From Arthrobacter echini (GTDB taxonomy: Bacteria > Actinomycetota > Actinomycetes > Actinomycetales > Micrococcaceae), in the NCBI RefSeq assembly GCF_004803505.1, contig NZ_SSWH01000007.1, positions 124,001 to 188,000 on the forward strand: DNA of 64,000 nucleotides. Direction: 5' to 3'. The translations under genes were made by a program, and so were the position numbers. Position 1 is the first letter of the stretch. Each line of letters begins with the position of its first letter. Shown in pieces: positions 54,577-62,306 of the stretch. A model generated the notes under the pieces. The model saw only the letters and a program-made list of their open reading frames with translations, had not been told where the DNA came from and did not search any database.

Positions 54577-55794
54577 CTATGTCGGGGTGTAGGGGATGAA
54601 GGCTTCCACACGGTAGCCGCCTCCGACGCGCGGTGCCGCCGTGACCACTCCGTCGTAGAGCCGGACGCGCTCACTCATTCCGGTGATGCCCTGCCCGGCG
54701 CCGGCCGTCCCGGGCAGCGGTGCTGCTCCGCGTCCGTCGTCGTCCACAGCCACGGTGAGGCCACGGCCGCCGTAGTCGAGGGAGACCTCGGTGGTCGAAT
54801 TCTCGCCGGCATGCTTGAGTACGTTCGTCAGCGACTCCTGCACCACGCGGTAGGCGGTGAGTTCGGCGCCGAGGGGAAGCGGCCTGAGCGGGGTCCCGAT
54901 GCGGCGACAGGAGACCCGCACACCTGCGCGGCGCACCGATTGGACGAGCGCGTCGATGTCGTCGAGCGTGGGTACGGGACGCGTCGAGGAGCGCTCGTCG
55001 CCGCGCAGCACGCCGAGGAGCCGGCGCATCTCCTGCAGCGAGCTTCGTCCCGTATCGGCGATGGTGGCGAGGGTCTGTACCGCGAGTTCCGGGGCGTGCG
55101 CGCTCGCGTACCGGGCGCCGTCGGCCTGCGTGATGATCACCGACAGCGAGTGGGCCACGACGTCGTGCATCTCGCGGGCTATGTGGCTGCGCTCGTCGGC
55201 CGCGGCGAGATCGCGCTCCTGCTGCCGTTCCACTTCCAGCCGCCGTGCCCGGTCCTCGAGGGCCTGGAGGGTCATCCTGCGGGAACGGGCGAGATCGCCG
55301 AGGGTCCAGGCGAGCAGGACGAGCGCTTCGACGAGGAAGAGCACCAGGAGGAACTGCGGGAGCGCACTCAGCACGGAACTGCGTGCGCCGAGGCCGAACA
55401 GATCGCCGTACTGCACGATGCCGACGGCCGTTCCCGTCATGGCCAGGATGAGGGCTCCCAGGCTCGCCCAGCGCGGGCCGTGGGCAGCCAGCGTGTACAC
55501 CGTGACGAGGATGGCGAGCTGACCCGGCACCGGCTGTACTCCGATGAGGAGCTGCAGCACGCAGATGCCGGCGACGATGCCGGCGGACAGGAGTACCTGG
55601 GATCGTCGCCAGGCCAGCGGCAGGACAAGCGCCAGGGAGACGATCACGAGCTGCCAGTACCCCTCGAAGCCCATGTTCGAGAGAGGAAGACCGAAGGGGA
55701 GGACGAGCAGCAGGAAGAGTCCCACCGCGAGGCACGCGTCGATCGTTCCGGGGTGTGCGCGCAGCCAGCGTGCGAGCCGGAGGTGCAGATCCAT
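54577..55794 (-). CDS. Sensor histidine kinase (HisKA_3, DesK/NarX-like)
   Basis: 405 aa. N-terminal membrane block of five or six TM helices (~20-165), coiled-coil linker ALEDRARRLEVERQQERDLAAADE, then the phospho-acceptor His in HIAREMHDVVAHSL, the N-box YRVVQESLTNVLKHAG and G-box GAGQGITGMSERV. Few extracytoplasmic residues suggest sensing in the membrane, as in LiaS/DesK kinases. ATG 55794 lies 6 nt after the -10 box TACATT (leaderless). Operon head for kinase, regulator and ABC exporter. Confidence 0.95.
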   Translation of the reverse strand: MDLHLRLARWLRAHPGTIDACLAVGLFLLLVLPFGLPLSNMGFEGYWQLVIVSLALVLPLAWRRSQVLLSAGIVAGICVLQLLIGVQPVPGQLAILVTVYTLAAHGPRWASLGALILAMTGTAVGIVQYGDLFGLGARSSVLSALPQFLLVLFLVEALVLLAWTLGDLARSRRMTLQALEDRARRLEVERQQERDLAAADERSHIAREMHDVVAHSLSVIITQADGARYASAHAPELAVQTLATIADTGRSSLQEMRRLLGVLRGDERSSTRPVPTLDDIDALVQSVRRAGVRVSCRRIGTPLRPLPLGAELTAYRVVQESLTNVLKHAGENSTTEVSLDYGGRGLTVAVDDDGRGAAPLPGTAGAGQGITGMSERVRLYDGVVTAAPRVGGGYRVEAFIPYTPT

Positions 55795-55800
55795 GTGACC

Positions 55801-55806
55801 AATGTA
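55801..55806 (-). promoter_or_regulatory. -10 box of the histidine kinase gene (leaderless)
   Basis: TACATT on the minus strand, 6 nt before ATG 55794. It shares a 111-bp divergent region with leuB. Confidence 0.55.
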
Positions 55807-55893
55807 GGTCGCAGCCATCACCGGCCACATCCGCCGACGGAATGAGCCGCGTCTCACCCAGCGGACCGACTGTTGCGGCCCGTGGCGCTTTCC

Positions 55894-55899
55894 TACGCT
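55894..55899 (+). promoter_or_regulatory. -10 box of leuB (leaderless)
   Basis: TACGCT, 6 nt before ATG 55906. Confidence 0.55.
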
Positions 55900-55905
55900 G
55901 GGGTC

Positions 55906-56958
55906 ATGACTGCTGCCCCGCACCGACTCGACATCGCCGTGATCCCCGGAGACGGGATCGGGCCCGAGGTGACGCGGGAGGCGGTGAAGGTACTGCGCGC
56001 GGTGACCGGTGACGACGTCGACCTCGCTCTCACCGACTACGACCTCGGCGCCGACCACTGGCTGGCGACGGGCCAGACCCTGCCCGATGCGACGCTGGAG
56101 CAGCTGCGGACCCACGATGCCATCCTCTTCGGCGCGGTGGGCGCCGCTCCGGGGGACACCCGCATCCCCTCCGGACTCATCGAACGCGAGCTCCTGCTCA
56201 GGCTCCGCTTCTCCCTCGACCACTACGTCAATCTCCGGCCCTCCCGCCTCTACAGCGGCGTTCCGAGCCCGCTGGCCGATCCCGGCGTCATCGATTTCGT
56301 CGTCGTGCGGGAGGGAACGGAGGGGCCCTACACCGGCAACGGTGGAACCCTGCGCGGCGGTACACCGCACGAGGTGGCGACCGAGGTCTCGCTCAACACC
56401 GCGCACGGTGTGGAGCGCGTGGTCCGGGACGCCTTCGCCCGGGCAGCTGCGCGCCGCGGCAGGCTGACGCTGGTCCACAAGCACAACGTGCTGGTGTATG
56501 CCGGTCGGCTGTGGAAGCGCATCGTCGAGGCGGTCGCCGCTGAGTTTCCCGACGTCGTCCACGACTACCTGCATGTGGATGCCGCCATGATCTTCCTGGT
56601 CACGGATCCCTCCCGCTTCGACGTGATCGTGACGGACAACCTGTTCGGTGACATCGTGACCGATCTCGCTGCTGCGGTGACGGGCGGAATCGGACTCGCG
56701 GCGTCGGCGAACCTGAACATGGATGGAAGCGCGCCGTCCATGTTCGAGCCCGTCCATGGGTCTGCGCCCGACATCGCGGGCCGGCAGCTCGCCGACCCCA
56801 CGGCCTCGATCCTCTCGGCGGCACTGCTGCTGCGGCACGTCGGTCTGGACGATCCGGCGGCGCGCATCGAGCGGTCCGTCGCGGAGGACATCGCCTCCAG
56901 AACCGGGAGCCGGAGTACGGCCGCCATCGGCGACGCCATCGCCGCCGCCGTGTCCTAA
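55906..56958 (+). CDS. leuB: 3-isopropylmalate dehydrogenase
   Basis: 350 aa. Oxidises and decarboxylates 3-isopropylmalate in leucine synthesis, NAD dependent. [15 protein letters not shown] at the N-terminus, substrate residues in [39 protein letters not shown], metal Asp residues in [20 protein letters not shown] and NAD-binding [35 protein letters not shown] 55906 follows TACGCT by 6 nt; the earlier in-frame ATG 55873 is not needed. Followed by ilvE after 90 bp. Confidence 0.96.
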   Translation: MTAAPHRLDIAVIPGDGIGPEVTREAVKVLRAVTGDDVDLALTDYDLGADHWLATGQTLPDATLEQLRTHDAILFGAVGAAPGDTRIPSGLIERELLLRLRFSLDHYVNLRPSRLYSGVPSPLADPGVIDFVVVREGTEGPYTGNGGTLRGGTPHEVATEVSLNTAHGVERVVRDAFARAAARRGRLTLVHKHNVLVYAGRLWKRIVEAVAAEFPDVVHDYLHVDAAMIFLVTDPSRFDVIVTDNLFGDIVTDLAAAVTGGIGLAASANLNMDGSAPSMFEPVHGSAPDIAGRQLADPTASILSAALLLRHVGLDDPAARIERSVAEDIASRTGSRSTAAIGDAIAAAVS

Positions 56959-57048
56959 AGTGGTCATACATCCCCGGTGCCACGGCACTGACCACCCACG
57001 GGCGACGGCGGCCCTGCCGCGTTCGGCTCGTTCCAGCGCGGAGGAATC

Positions 57049-58155
57049 ATGGTAGCCACCGATACCCACTTTGCCCAGCACCTCTCGACACAGCGGGTTC
57101 CGGCCGGGAAGCGGGAGGCCATCCTGGCTGATCCGGGCTTCGGCAACTACTTCACCGACCACACGGCGATCATCGACTTCAGCGCGGATACGTCCAACGT
57201 GGGGAACTGGCACGACGCGCGGGTGGAGCCCTACGGTCCGATCGCCCTGGACCCGGCAGCCGGTGTGCTGCACTACGGCCAGGAGATCTTCGAGGGCATG
57301 AAGGCCTACCGGCACGACGACGGATCCATCTGGACCTTCCGTGCCGACGCCAATGCCGCACGGCTCAATCGTTCGGCGATCCGACTCGCCCTGCCGCAAT
57401 TGCCGGAGGAACTGTTCCTGGAGTCCTTGCGCCAGCTGGTGAGCGTCGATCAGGACTGGGTCCCCACGCGCGACGGCGACAGTCTGTACCTGCGGCCGTT
57501 CATGATCGCCACGGAGGCGTTCCTCGGCGTGCGCCCTGCACGCGAGGTGTCCTTCCGCGTGATCGCCTCCCCGGCCGGCAACTACTTCGGGGGTGAGGTG
57601 AAGCCCGTGGACATCTGGGTCTCGCGCACCTATGCGCGCGCGGGACGCGGCGGCACCGGTGCGGCCAAGGCGGGCGGCAACTACGCGTCGTCCCTGGTGG
57701 CGCAGATGGAGGCCGAGGCCCACGGCTGCAAGCAGGTCCTGTTCCTCGACCAGTTCAATCACAATGCGGTCGAGGAACTCGGAGGAATGAATGTCTTCTT
57801 CGTCTTCCGCGACGGTTCGATGGTCACACCGGCGCTCTCGGGGACCATCCTCGAGGGCATCACGCGCGCGTCCGTCATCCAGCTCGGCCGGGACCGGGGG
57901 CTCCACGTCACCGAGCGCACCATCACGCTCGACGAGTGGCGTGACGGCATCGCGTCCGGCGAGATCACGGAGGTCTTCGCGTGCGGTACGGCGGCCGTCA
58001 TCACACCGATCGGGCAGCTGCGCGACGGCGACGAGCTGATCGGTGCAGCCGGTGCTCCGGCCGGCGAGGTGACCATGTCCATCCGCAGCCAGCTGCTGGG
58101 TATCCAGGCCGGACTCCTCGAGGACACGCACGGCTGGCTCACGCGCCTGGTGTAG
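57049..58155 (+). CDS. ilvE: Branched-chain amino acid aminotransferase
   Basis: 368 aa, PLP fold type IV. The PLP lysine is in GTGAAKAGGNYASSL, followed by CKQVLFLDQFNHNAVEELGGMNVFFVF and the phosphate-binding GTAAVITPIG; FEGMKAYRHDDGSIWTFR is family-typical. Final transamination to valine, leucine and isoleucine. GGAGGAATC ribosome site before ATG 57049. Confidence 0.97.
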   Translation: MVATDTHFAQHLSTQRVPAGKREAILADPGFGNYFTDHTAIIDFSADTSNVGNWHDARVEPYGPIALDPAAGVLHYGQEIFEGMKAYRHDDGSIWTFRADANAARLNRSAIRLALPQLPEELFLESLRQLVSVDQDWVPTRDGDSLYLRPFMIATEAFLGVRPAREVSFRVIASPAGNYFGGEVKPVDIWVSRTYARAGRGGTGAAKAGGNYASSLVAQMEAEAHGCKQVLFLDQFNHNAVEELGGMNVFFVFRDGSMVTPALSGTILEGITRASVIQLGRDRGLHVTERTITLDEWRDGIASGEITEVFACGTAAVITPIGQLRDGDELIGAAGAPAGEVTMSIRSQLLGIQAGLLEDTHGWLTRLV

Positions 58156-58181
58156 TGGCCGGTGAGTGCAGGGCAGACGAC

Positions 58182-59771
58182 TCAGCGCACGGCCGGGATC
58201 CCCGTGTCGTCGATCTCGTTGAGCTCGTCCATCTCGTCGCGCTCTCCCAGGTAACGGGTGGCACCGAGGAGTGCGCCCATCTCGTCCGCCGGCAGCGGCT
58301 TGCAGAAGTAGAAGCCCTGCCCGCTGTTGCACCGCATGGCCCTGAGCTGATCCGCCTGCTGACGCGTCTCGATGCCCTCGAACACCGCCTCGAGACCGGC
58401 GGCCGTGATCAGTTGCAGGATCGCTGCGACGAACTCGAGCTGACCCGGTCTGGTGTTCAGCTCGGTGAGCAGCGAACGGTCCACTTTGACCATGCTGACC
58501 GGCAGTTCGCGCAGATAGCTGATCGAGGAGTATCCGGTCCCGAAGTCGTCGATCTCGATGCCGACGCCGAGCTGTTTGAGGCTCAGCAGTGAGTACATCT
58601 CCACCTCGCCGCGAGTGACGATCGCGGTCTCGGTGATCTCGACGACGAGGCTGCTGGCGGGAAGATCGAGTTCACGCAACAGCGCCCGCACATGATCCAC
58701 GAGGTCGAGCTGTTTGAGTTCGACGGCGGAGAGATTGACCCGGAGCTGGAAGTCGTCGTCGAGCGCCAGCTCCTTCTTCCATCGAGCGAGCTGTCGCAGG
58801 GAGGTGGACATCACCCAGCGGTCGAGATCGTGGATCACCCCGATCTCCTCCGCGAGCGGGATGAACGTGTCCGGTGGGATGAGGCCGCGCACCGGGTGCT
58901 GCCACCGGACGAGGACCTCGACTCCCAGGATCCGGTTCGTGGCGAGTTCGACGACCGGCTGATAGTGCAGCACGAGCTCGGTCGAGGCGATGGCGTCCCG
59001 CAGCTCGGCGGCCATCTGGCTGCGGAGCTGCCGTGAGTAGAGCATGACCGGCTGGAAGATCTTGATGATGTTGCGGCCCTCACGCTTGGCCGCGTACATG
59101 GCCGTGTCGGCGTCCAGCAGCAGCTCCTCAGCACTCTGGTTCGTTGTGCCGATGCGGATGCCGACGCTCGCGCGGCATTCGATATCGACCGCATCGACCC
59201 GGATCTTCTCCGCGAGCGCTTCAACGGCCCTGCGTGCCACCTGCAGGGCGATGTCCAGCGTTGCACCGGGAAGCAGGACGGCGAACTCGTCGCCGCCGAG
59301 GCGCGCCACGAGATCGCTCTCGCGCACCACCCTGTTGAGTCGGTGCGCGACCACCTGGAGCACGCGGTCGCCGGTGTCGTGACCGAAGCGATCATTGATG
59401 TTCTTGAAACTGTCCAGGTCGAGGAGCAGGAGAGCCGGGGGCAGGGCTCCCTCGGCGATCTGACCGAGGGCTTCCTCGATCCCGTCCATCAGGGCCACGC
59501 GATTGGCGAGTCCCGTGAGTGCGTCCGACATGGCCATCTTCATCATGTCGACATGGGCCTGGCGGAGCATGGCCGTGCGGCTCTCCACCCGTTTCTCGAA
59601 CTGCTCGTAGACCTGCTGGAGCTCTTCGGCGAGGAGATTCACGCCGGTGATGACGGCGTCCACCTCGTCCCTGGCGCTGGAGGGCTCGAGACGACTGCTG
59701 AGCTCTCCCTTGGAGAGCCGGACGATGCTCTCGACCAGCATCGCGAGTCGGGGGTCCTTGTCAGCGCTCAT
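58182..59771 (-). CDS. GGDEF-EAL cyclic-di-GMP protein
   Basis: 529 aa, no TM helix. N-terminal ~60 residues resemble a HAMP/helical dimeriser, followed by LEDVLTGLANR-type start of the GGDEF domain (ALTGLANRVALMDGI), the active site LVARLGGDEFAVLLPG and the metal-binding LDLDSFKNIND. The EAL domain has EVLVRWQHP (EVL in place of EAL), NLSAVELKQ, LVVEITETAI and IDDFGTGYSSISYLRELP, with all metal ligands I could check. So both synthesis and hydrolysis of c-di-GMP are possible. ATG 59771 is 7 nt after TAGGCT (leaderless). Confidence 0.95.
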   Translation of the reverse strand: MSADKDPRLAMLVESIVRLSKGELSSRLEPSSARDEVDAVITGVNLLAEELQQVYEQFEKRVESRTAMLRQAHVDMMKMAMSDALTGLANRVALMDGIEEALGQIAEGALPPALLLLDLDSFKNINDRFGHDTGDRVLQVVAHRLNRVVRESDLVARLGGDEFAVLLPGATLDIALQVARRAVEALAEKIRVDAVDIECRASVGIRIGTTNQSAEELLLDADTAMYAAKREGRNIIKIFQPVMLYSRQLRSQMAAELRDAIASTELVLHYQPVVELATNRILGVEVLVRWQHPVRGLIPPDTFIPLAEEIGVIHDLDRWVMSTSLRQLARWKKELALDDDFQLRVNLSAVELKQLDLVDHVRALLRELDLPASSLVVEITETAIVTRGEVEMYSLLSLKQLGVGIEIDDFGTGYSSISYLRELPVSMVKVDRSLLTELNTRPGQLEFVAAILQLITAAGLEAVFEGIETRQQADQLRAMRCNSGQGFYFCKPLPADEMGALLGATRYLGERDEMDELNEIDDTGIPAVR

Positions 59772-59778
59772 CGGACCC

Positions 59779-59784
59779 AGCCTA
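59779..59784 (-). promoter_or_regulatory. -10 box of the GGDEF-EAL gene (leaderless)
   Basis: TAGGCT on the minus strand, 7 nt before ATG 59771. Confidence 0.55.
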
Positions 59785-59866
59785 CCGTCAGGCAGAGATT
59801 CATCCGCAGCGGAATGGCCAGGTTAAGCGAGCGCGGGGAGGTGACGCCGGAAGATTTCAGCCACAC

Positions 59867-60928
59867 CTATCGCTGCTGAAGATCGTCGATGAGTTGCCTC
59901 GCTGTCGCTGCCCGGTCCTGGGCGCCGGACTGCAGGAAGAGGTCCTCGCCGAGCTCGAGCTGAGTGATGGCATCCGCAGTGCTGCCACTTTCGGCCAGCG
60001 CCTGTCCGAGGAGGAGGTGGGCCTGGGCAGCGGTGTGTGATGCGACGAGGTCCTTATGGTCGATCACTGAGTGCAGCAGCTCAGTCGCTGTATCGAACTG
60101 ACCCGTCAGGACAAGCCAGTGAGCGCGCGTGAGCTTGAGTTCCTCGCGGTCCCGGTCAGTGCCACCGATGATGAAGTTGGCCATTTCAGCCCGCTCGATG
60201 CACTCGAGAGTCTCAGACTCGACGACGCCTGCAGAGAGTCGAAGCGACGCCGATGCTCGGTTGAACCGGGACCAGAGATCGAGGTCGTTCATGGGAGAGA
60301 TAGTTTTCGCAGCTAGCCGATGGTAGTAGACGCCCTCGTCAATCTGCTTCAGTAGGAACGCAACATTTCCCATGGCCCAGTAAGACTGACCTGCATAGGG
60401 GCTCTCAGGGTGGGACACCAATATCGCAGCAAGACTTTGGCTCTCCTGCCAGGCAGCCTCCCTTTGATCGCTATCGGCCAGAGCGGCAATGAGTGCATTT
60501 AGCGCCTCTACCAGTATATTTGGTTGCCCTATCTCACTCGACGCGATCTCGACGGCGTGTCGGCCGGCGGCGATCGCGGGTGCCAAGTCACCACTACCTT
60601 GCAGAGCGAAGGAAATCAAACTTGAGACCCTCGCGCTGAGTGCTTTCGAGCGCTGTGTCAGAGGATGGTCGGCGAGCCGCTCTGCTATCGCCGCTGATTC
60701 CCTCATCATTCCCTGCTTCCTCGCGCACTCGGATACGAGGAAAGTGGCGTTCCACCACGACAGATCGTCTCCATCGTGCTGCGCGGATGATGCGAGTTGT
60801 CTTGCAACATTTTTGGCGCCCGCGTAGTCGCGACGGTTCCATGCGTCGCGGGCCTGCAGTTCGAGCAGCAGCCGTGCACCGACCGCTTCGTCGTAGGCCA
60901 TGACCCTCTTCAACTCTCCATCTGACAT
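59867..60928 (-). CDS. All-helical TPR-like protein, candidate peptide receptor
   Basis: 353 aa from ATG 60928, with no TM helix or signal peptide. Multiple ~34-40-residue helical hairpins, e.g. ARDAWNRRDYAGAKNVARQL, GQSYWAMGNVAFLLKQIDEGVYYHRLA, AHWLVLTGQFDTATELLHSVI and AHLLLGQALAESGSTADAITQLELGEDLFLQ, the last a clear TPR. Length and fold resemble Rap or the C-terminal part of RRNPP receptors, which bind short peptides. No helix-turn-helix is convincing, though the frame stays open for 55 more codons upstream (to 61093) where a weak AT-rich extension overlaps the promoter. GAGGG stands 10 nt before ATG 60928. Lower GC and more AT-ending codons than its neighbours, hinting at transfer. Divergent from a secreted peptide gene. 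Confidence 0.75.
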   Translation of the reverse strand: MSDGELKRVMAYDEAVGARLLLELQARDAWNRRDYAGAKNVARQLASSAQHDGDDLSWWNATFLVSECARKQGMMRESAAIAERLADHPLTQRSKALSARVSSLISFALQGSGDLAPAIAAGRHAVEIASSEIGQPNILVEALNALIAALADSDQREAAWQESQSLAAILVSHPESPYAGQSYWAMGNVAFLLKQIDEGVYYHRLAAKTISPMNDLDLWSRFNRASASLRLSAGVVESETLECIERAEMANFIIGGTDRDREELKLTRAHWLVLTGQFDTATELLHSVIDHKDLVASHTAAQAHLLLGQALAESGSTADAITQLELGEDLFLQSGAQDRAATARQLIDDLQQR

Positions 60929-61010
60929 AAGGCTGTATCCCTCATTATTAGGGCTCTTCTTTGGTAGAGCGACCCAAGCTGGGGATTTATGAAGAATCTG
61001 TTCAAGGTTG

Positions 61011-61039
61011 TTACAAAAGTGACTGGTGTGGCTTACGAT
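61011..61039 (+). promoter_or_regulatory. Promoter of the secreted peptide gene
   Basis: TTACAA, a 17-bp spacer and TACGAT. The -35 hexamer lies in the small palindrome TTGT-T-ACAA (61008-61016), which is also positioned to serve the divergent gene. It leaves a ~65-nt 5' leader before ATG 61111. Confidence 0.65.
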
Positions 61040-61110
61040 GAAAAGCGAGCCGCCCGTGGTACTACGCGCGATGCTCGCAACCACTGAAATCACTACATAA
61101 GGATGTCTTC

Positions 61111-61251
61111 ATGAAGCGTTTTACCTCAGCCCTCGTTCTCGCCACCATGCTCGTCACCGGTTCTGCCGCAGTCGCAAATGCTGCTCCTGCGAAGGCCGGT
61201 TCCGACGTGCCGGTGTCATCCGTAGACCGTGTAAACAACTGGCCCTTCTAG
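61111..61251 (+). CDS. Small secreted peptide (candidate pheromone precursor)
   Basis: 46 aa, too short for most gene callers. Basic start MKRF, hydrophobic core TSALVLATMLVTGSAAV and a signal-peptidase site ANA before APAKAG, leaving ~22 residues with C-terminus VDRVNNWPF. AAGGATG precedes the ATG; a consensus-like promoter and a strong hairpin after the stop make it a complete transcription unit. Divergent from the TPR-like gene. The aromatic/basic C-terminus is of the type released by further proteolysis in Phr- or SHP-like signals. No homologue is known to me. Confidence 0.72.
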   Translation: MKRFTSALVLATMLVTGSAAVANAAPAKAGSDVPVSSVDRVNNWPF

Positions 61252-61316
61252 GTCCCTATCGGCCGACCGGCGCCTTTCGTTAGGTACCGGGCCACATCGG
61301 TAGGCTGAGCAGACAA

Positions 61317-61365
61317 ATACCGCGGGCGCCCTCCACTGGGGAGGGAGCGTCCGCGGTATCTGTTT
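61317..61365. terminator. Terminator after the secreted peptide gene
   Basis: ATACCGCGGGCG-CCCTCC pairs with GGAGGGAGCGTCCGCGGTAT with a small bulge and one G-U, loop ~6 nt, followed by CTGTTT. About 65 bp after the peptide stop; the region between it and the FAH gene has no further gene. Confidence 0.8.
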
Positions 61366-61434
61366 AACCACGTATGACGAATCTTTACGGGCTACGCGAT
61401 GCCGGGGGAGTGCAGAGGTCAGCACGCCGGGCAC

Positions 61435-61440
61435 TAGGCT
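61435..61440 (+). promoter_or_regulatory. -10 box of the FAH-family gene (leaderless)
   Basis: TAGGCT, 6 nt before ATG 61447. Confidence 0.55.
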
Positions 61441-61446
61441 GGTTCA

Positions 61447-62220
61447 ATGCGAATCGCACGCTTTGTCGTCCAGGATGACCCAATGTTCGGAGTGGTCGAG
61501 GGTGCCACCGGAAGTGAGGAGATCGCCGTCATCCAGGGCGATCCCTTCTACAACGGTATCGAGCCCACCGGTGCGCGCCACGCGCTCGAGGATGTGCGGC
61601 TGCTCGCCCCGGTGATCCCGCGCAGCAAGGTAGTGGGGGTCGGGCGCAACTACGCCGACCACATCCAGGAGATGAACAGCGAGACCCCGGCAGCTCCACT
61701 GCTGTTCCTCAAGCCCAACACCTCGGTGATCGGCCCGGGGGACCCCATCATGCTCCCCTCCTTCTCGGACCAGATCTCGTACGAGGCCGAGCTCGCCATC
61801 GTGATCGGGCGCATCTGCAAGGACGTGCCGCTGGAGCGCGTGGACGACGTCGTCTTCGGCTACACCTGCGCCAACGACGTGACGGCGCGCGACGTCCAGA
61901 AGACCGACGACCAGTGGGCGCGGGCCAAGGGCTTCGACACCTCGTGCCCCATCGGTCCGTGGATCGAGACGGATCTGAATCCCGACAACCTCAGGATCAC
62001 CGGCGCGCTCGACGGCGATCTCCGCCAGGACGGCTCCACGAGCGAGATGGTCTGGGGCGCCCGCGAACTGGTGTCCTACGTCTCGCAGGCGTTCACGCTC
62101 CTTCCGGGTGATCTGATCCTCACCGGAACACCTGCCGGCGTCGGACTGATCACCGACGGCCAGCGGTACGACATCGACATCGAGGGCATCGGACGCCTGT
62201 CCAACATCGCGCGCCGCTGA
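61447..62220 (+). CDS. Fumarylacetoacetate hydrolase family protein
   Basis: 257 aa. VVGVGRNYADHIQEM is the family start of the FAH domain, FLKPNTSVIGPGDPI the substrate strand, ISYEAELAIVIGR (metal Glu pair), FGYTCANDVTARDVQ (metal Asp), and TPAGVG near the C-terminus. Such proteins are 2-hydroxyhepta-2,4-diene-1,7-dioate isomerases, acylpyruvases or oxaloacetate decarboxylases. Its constant place just before gltX in this group suggests a housekeeping acylpyruvate or oxaloacetate repair role, but this is not proven. Confidence 0.93.
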   Translation: MRIARFVVQDDPMFGVVEGATGSEEIAVIQGDPFYNGIEPTGARHALEDVRLLAPVIPRSKVVGVGRNYADHIQEMNSETPAAPLLFLKPNTSVIGPGDPIMLPSFSDQISYEAELAIVIGRICKDVPLERVDDVVFGYTCANDVTARDVQKTDDQWARAKGFDTSCPIGPWIETDLNPDNLRITGALDGDLRQDGSTSEMVWGARELVSYVSQAFTLLPGDLILTGTPAGVGLITDGQRYDIDIEGIGRLSNIARR

Positions 62221-62273
62221 GCGGCTGCCTCGTCGGGCCCGGCCGGTGGAACGAGCGGTACGGCGCGAGGAGC

Positions 62274-62306
62274 CATGATGGTCCCATTTAGACTGGGACC
62301 ATCATG
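62274..62306. promoter_or_regulatory. Perfect 13-bp inverted repeat over the gltX -10 box and start codon
   Basis: Arms CATGATGGTCCCA (62274-62286) and TGGGACCATCATG (62294-62306) enclose TTTAGAC. The likely -10 box TAGACT (62289-62294) lies in the loop and the right arm ends with the gltX ATG. Whether it is bound by a protein is not known. Confidence 0.7.

Noticed and set aside
56964-58332. Minus-strand extension of the histidine kinase frame through leuB and ilvE up to 58332
   Set aside because: It is the antisense of leuB/ilvE; the kinase begins at 55794 with a -10 box and a membrane segment right after it.
60929-61093. Fifty-five codon N-terminal extension of the TPR protein
   Set aside because: AT-rich, overlaps the divergent promoter, no clear helix-turn-helix and no ribosome site at 61093; ATG 60928 is preferred, although the extension cannot be excluded.
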